This document shows, piece after piece, positions 50,649 to 51,525 of a stretch of 51,525 nt of DNA. Source of the stretch: JAENVU01 sp046598395 (GTDB taxonomy: Bacteria; Actinomycetota; Acidimicrobiia; IMCC26256; JAENVU01); the NCBI GenBank assembly GCA_046598395.1, contig JBKJIQ010000024.1:1-51525 (forward strand), read 5' to 3'. Both the position numbers and the translations under genes were made by a program. Positions within the stretch are counted from its first letter, which is position 1; each line of letters opens with the position of its first letter. Under the pieces are notes generated by a model, which had not been told where the DNA came from, searched no databases, and saw only the letters and a program-made list of their open reading frames with translations.

Positions 50649-51525
50649 TGTCAATAGGTGATTGCCGTTTTTTCAGTCGGTTTGGATGGTTGGCCTGTTG
50701 ATCCATGCGTGGGTCGGGACGTCTGCTGGCGTCGGCCGTTGCGTGAAGCGTTCGGGATGCGTGGCGTACGCGACGTCGAGGGCCTGTTGGCGCCGTTCTA
50801 GGACGACGGTGTGTCGACCGTCGTGGAGATCCGCGGGGCGCATCCAGCCGATCGCGGAGTGGTAGTGGACCTCGTTGTACCAGTGGAAGAATCGTCGGCA
50901 CCATGCACGCGCCGCGGTGATGCTGTCGAAGCGGGCCGGGTAATCCGGCCGATACTTCAAGGTCTTGAAGTGTGCCTCGATGAACGGATTGTCGTTCGAC
51001 ACGCGCGGGCGACTGTGGGACTTGGTGACGCCGAGCTCGTTGAGGAGTTCAGCGACGGTCCCTGCGATCATCGGCGAGCCGCGATCGGAATGGATCGTGA
51101 GCTTGTCGCGATCGATGCCGTAACGACGACACGTTTCGCGGATCAGGCGCTTGGCGTGTTTCTCGGATTCGCGGTCCGCGATGGTCCACCCGACGATCTT
51201 GCGCGAGTAGATGTCGATGATCGTGTACAGGAAGTAGTGCACGCCCTTCGCGGGGCCTCGAAGTTTGGTGATGTCCCAGGTCCAGACCTGGTTCGGTCCG
51301 TCGGCTTCGAGGCGCGGGATGCCGTACGAGCCGGCGCGTTGATGCCCACCGCGACGCCGTTCACGGACCAGGCCCCGCTCAGCGAGGATCCGATACATCT
51401 GGCGTTCGCAGCACAGGTACGTGGCGTCGTCGAGCAATGTCGCGTACACCTGCGCAGGAGCCATGTCCGCGAAACGTGGCGAACACAACGTCGCGACGAT
51501 CTCGTCTTTCTCGCCGTCGCTGATC
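50649..51525 (-). mobile_element. IS3-family insertion sequence, 3' part
   Basis: The transposase gene below and, 24 bases beyond its stop, a TGTCAATAGG end that starts with the 5'-TG typical of IS3 elements suggest that the element ends near 50649. The other end and the first reading frame are outside the window, so the inverted repeats and target duplication cannot be checked. Confidence 0.6.
50673..51525 (-). CDS. IS3-family transposase, OrfB part (partial)
   Basis: At least 283 residues of an integrase-core transposase; the frame is still open at the window edge. An N-terminal HTH_21-like segment (LCCERQMYRILAERG) precedes the catalytic core with D in VWTWDITKL, D in TIHSDRGSPM and E in DNPFIEAHFKTLKY, so the DDE triad is complete. 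A TTG at 51488 is not needed as a start because IS3 OrfB is usually made by frameshifting from OrfA. No internal stop is seen, so it may be active. Confidence 0.9.
   Translation of the reverse strand, partial: ISDGEKDEIVATLCSPRFADMAPAQVYATLLDDATYLCCERQMYRILAERGLVRERRRGGHQRAGSYGIPRLEADGPNQVWTWDITKLRGPAKGVHYFLYTIIDIYSRKIVGWTIADRESEKHAKRLIRETCRRYGIDRDKLTIHSDRGSPMIAGTVAELLNELGVTKSHSRPRVSNDNPFIEAHFKTLKYRPDYPARFDSITAARAWCRRFFHWYNEVHYHSAIGWMRPADLHDGRHTVVLERRQQALDVAYATHPERFTQRPTPADVPTHAWINRPTIQTD

Noticed and set aside
46627..51525. Second copy of the tRNA-Leu 3' end as right border of the element
   Set aside because: I looked for the T-arm and acceptor sequence (TTCAAGTCCCC, CTTCGAC) to the right of 44773 and found no copy, so the right end is either beyond the window or too short to recognise.
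1..51525. CRISPR arrays, rRNA genes and a replication origin
   Set aside because: No regularly spaced repeats of CRISPR size, no rRNA-like sequence and no DnaA-box cluster was seen. The 13-bp tandem has no spacers.

Overview
The window is a GC-rich, gene-dense piece of a bacterial chromosome, most likely from a high-GC actinobacterium. The class Acidimicrobiia is only a guess. The evidence is the housekeeping order polA - rpsA - coaE - uvrB - uvrA - uvrC - rapZ - yvcK - gap - pgk - tpiA - secG, a PdtaR/ANTAR regulator near polA, start codons of ATG, GTG and TTG, and many TAnnnT -10 hexamers lying only 6-8 bases ahead of a start codon, as in leaderless actinobacterial mRNAs.

Layout. 1-10.6 kb: the edge of a membrane-protein gene, tRNA-Leu(CAA), an MpaB/Lcp-like oxygenase, a minus-strand run joined by 4-base overlaps (FAD amine-oxidase-like protein, class III cyclase fused to an AAA ATPase, unknown protein), a membrane protein, and an acyl-CoA dehydrogenase. 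10.7-21.9 kb: a coiled-coil protein, a PdtaR-type regulator, an OafA-like acyltransferase, polA, a methyltransferase, rpsA, a LuxR-type two-component pair and coaE. 21.9-35.3 kb: the excision-repair block uvrB, uvrA and uvrC, interrupted by an AbiEi/DUF559 gene between two near-identical palindromes, a methyltransferase, nadA and a DegT aminotransferase; then rapZ and yvcK. 35.4-38.8 kb: the lower glycolysis operon gap-pgk-tpiA and secG. The whiA gene usually found between yvcK and gap is not there. 38.8-44.6 kb: a complete dipeptide/oligopeptide ABC transporter.

At 44.7 kb the chromosome reaches tRNA-Leu(GAG), the left edge of an integrated element. A large serine recombinase gene runs into the 3' end of the tRNA on the opposite strand and stays open through the tRNA into the tail of the last transporter gene, so its last ~111 codons are host DNA. 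A 69-codon gene precedes it. About 1.5 kb without convincing genes follows, with a family of 13-bp repeats. Then comes a string of small cargo genes (a VOC protein, unknowns, small membrane proteins) separated by a recurring 24-bp motif whose best conserved part is ACGCYTGGGTG. This motif-separated array is the most unusual thing in the window. An IS3-type transposase runs off the right edge.

How the parts work together: UvrA, UvrB, UvrC and Pol I make a complete nucleotide excision repair set. uvrA carries a perfect CGAAC-N4-GTTCG LexA-type operator and an unusual lysine-rich N-terminal tail. gap-pgk-tpiA with rapZ/yvcK is central carbon metabolism plus its control. The element from 44.77 kb onward is accessory DNA.
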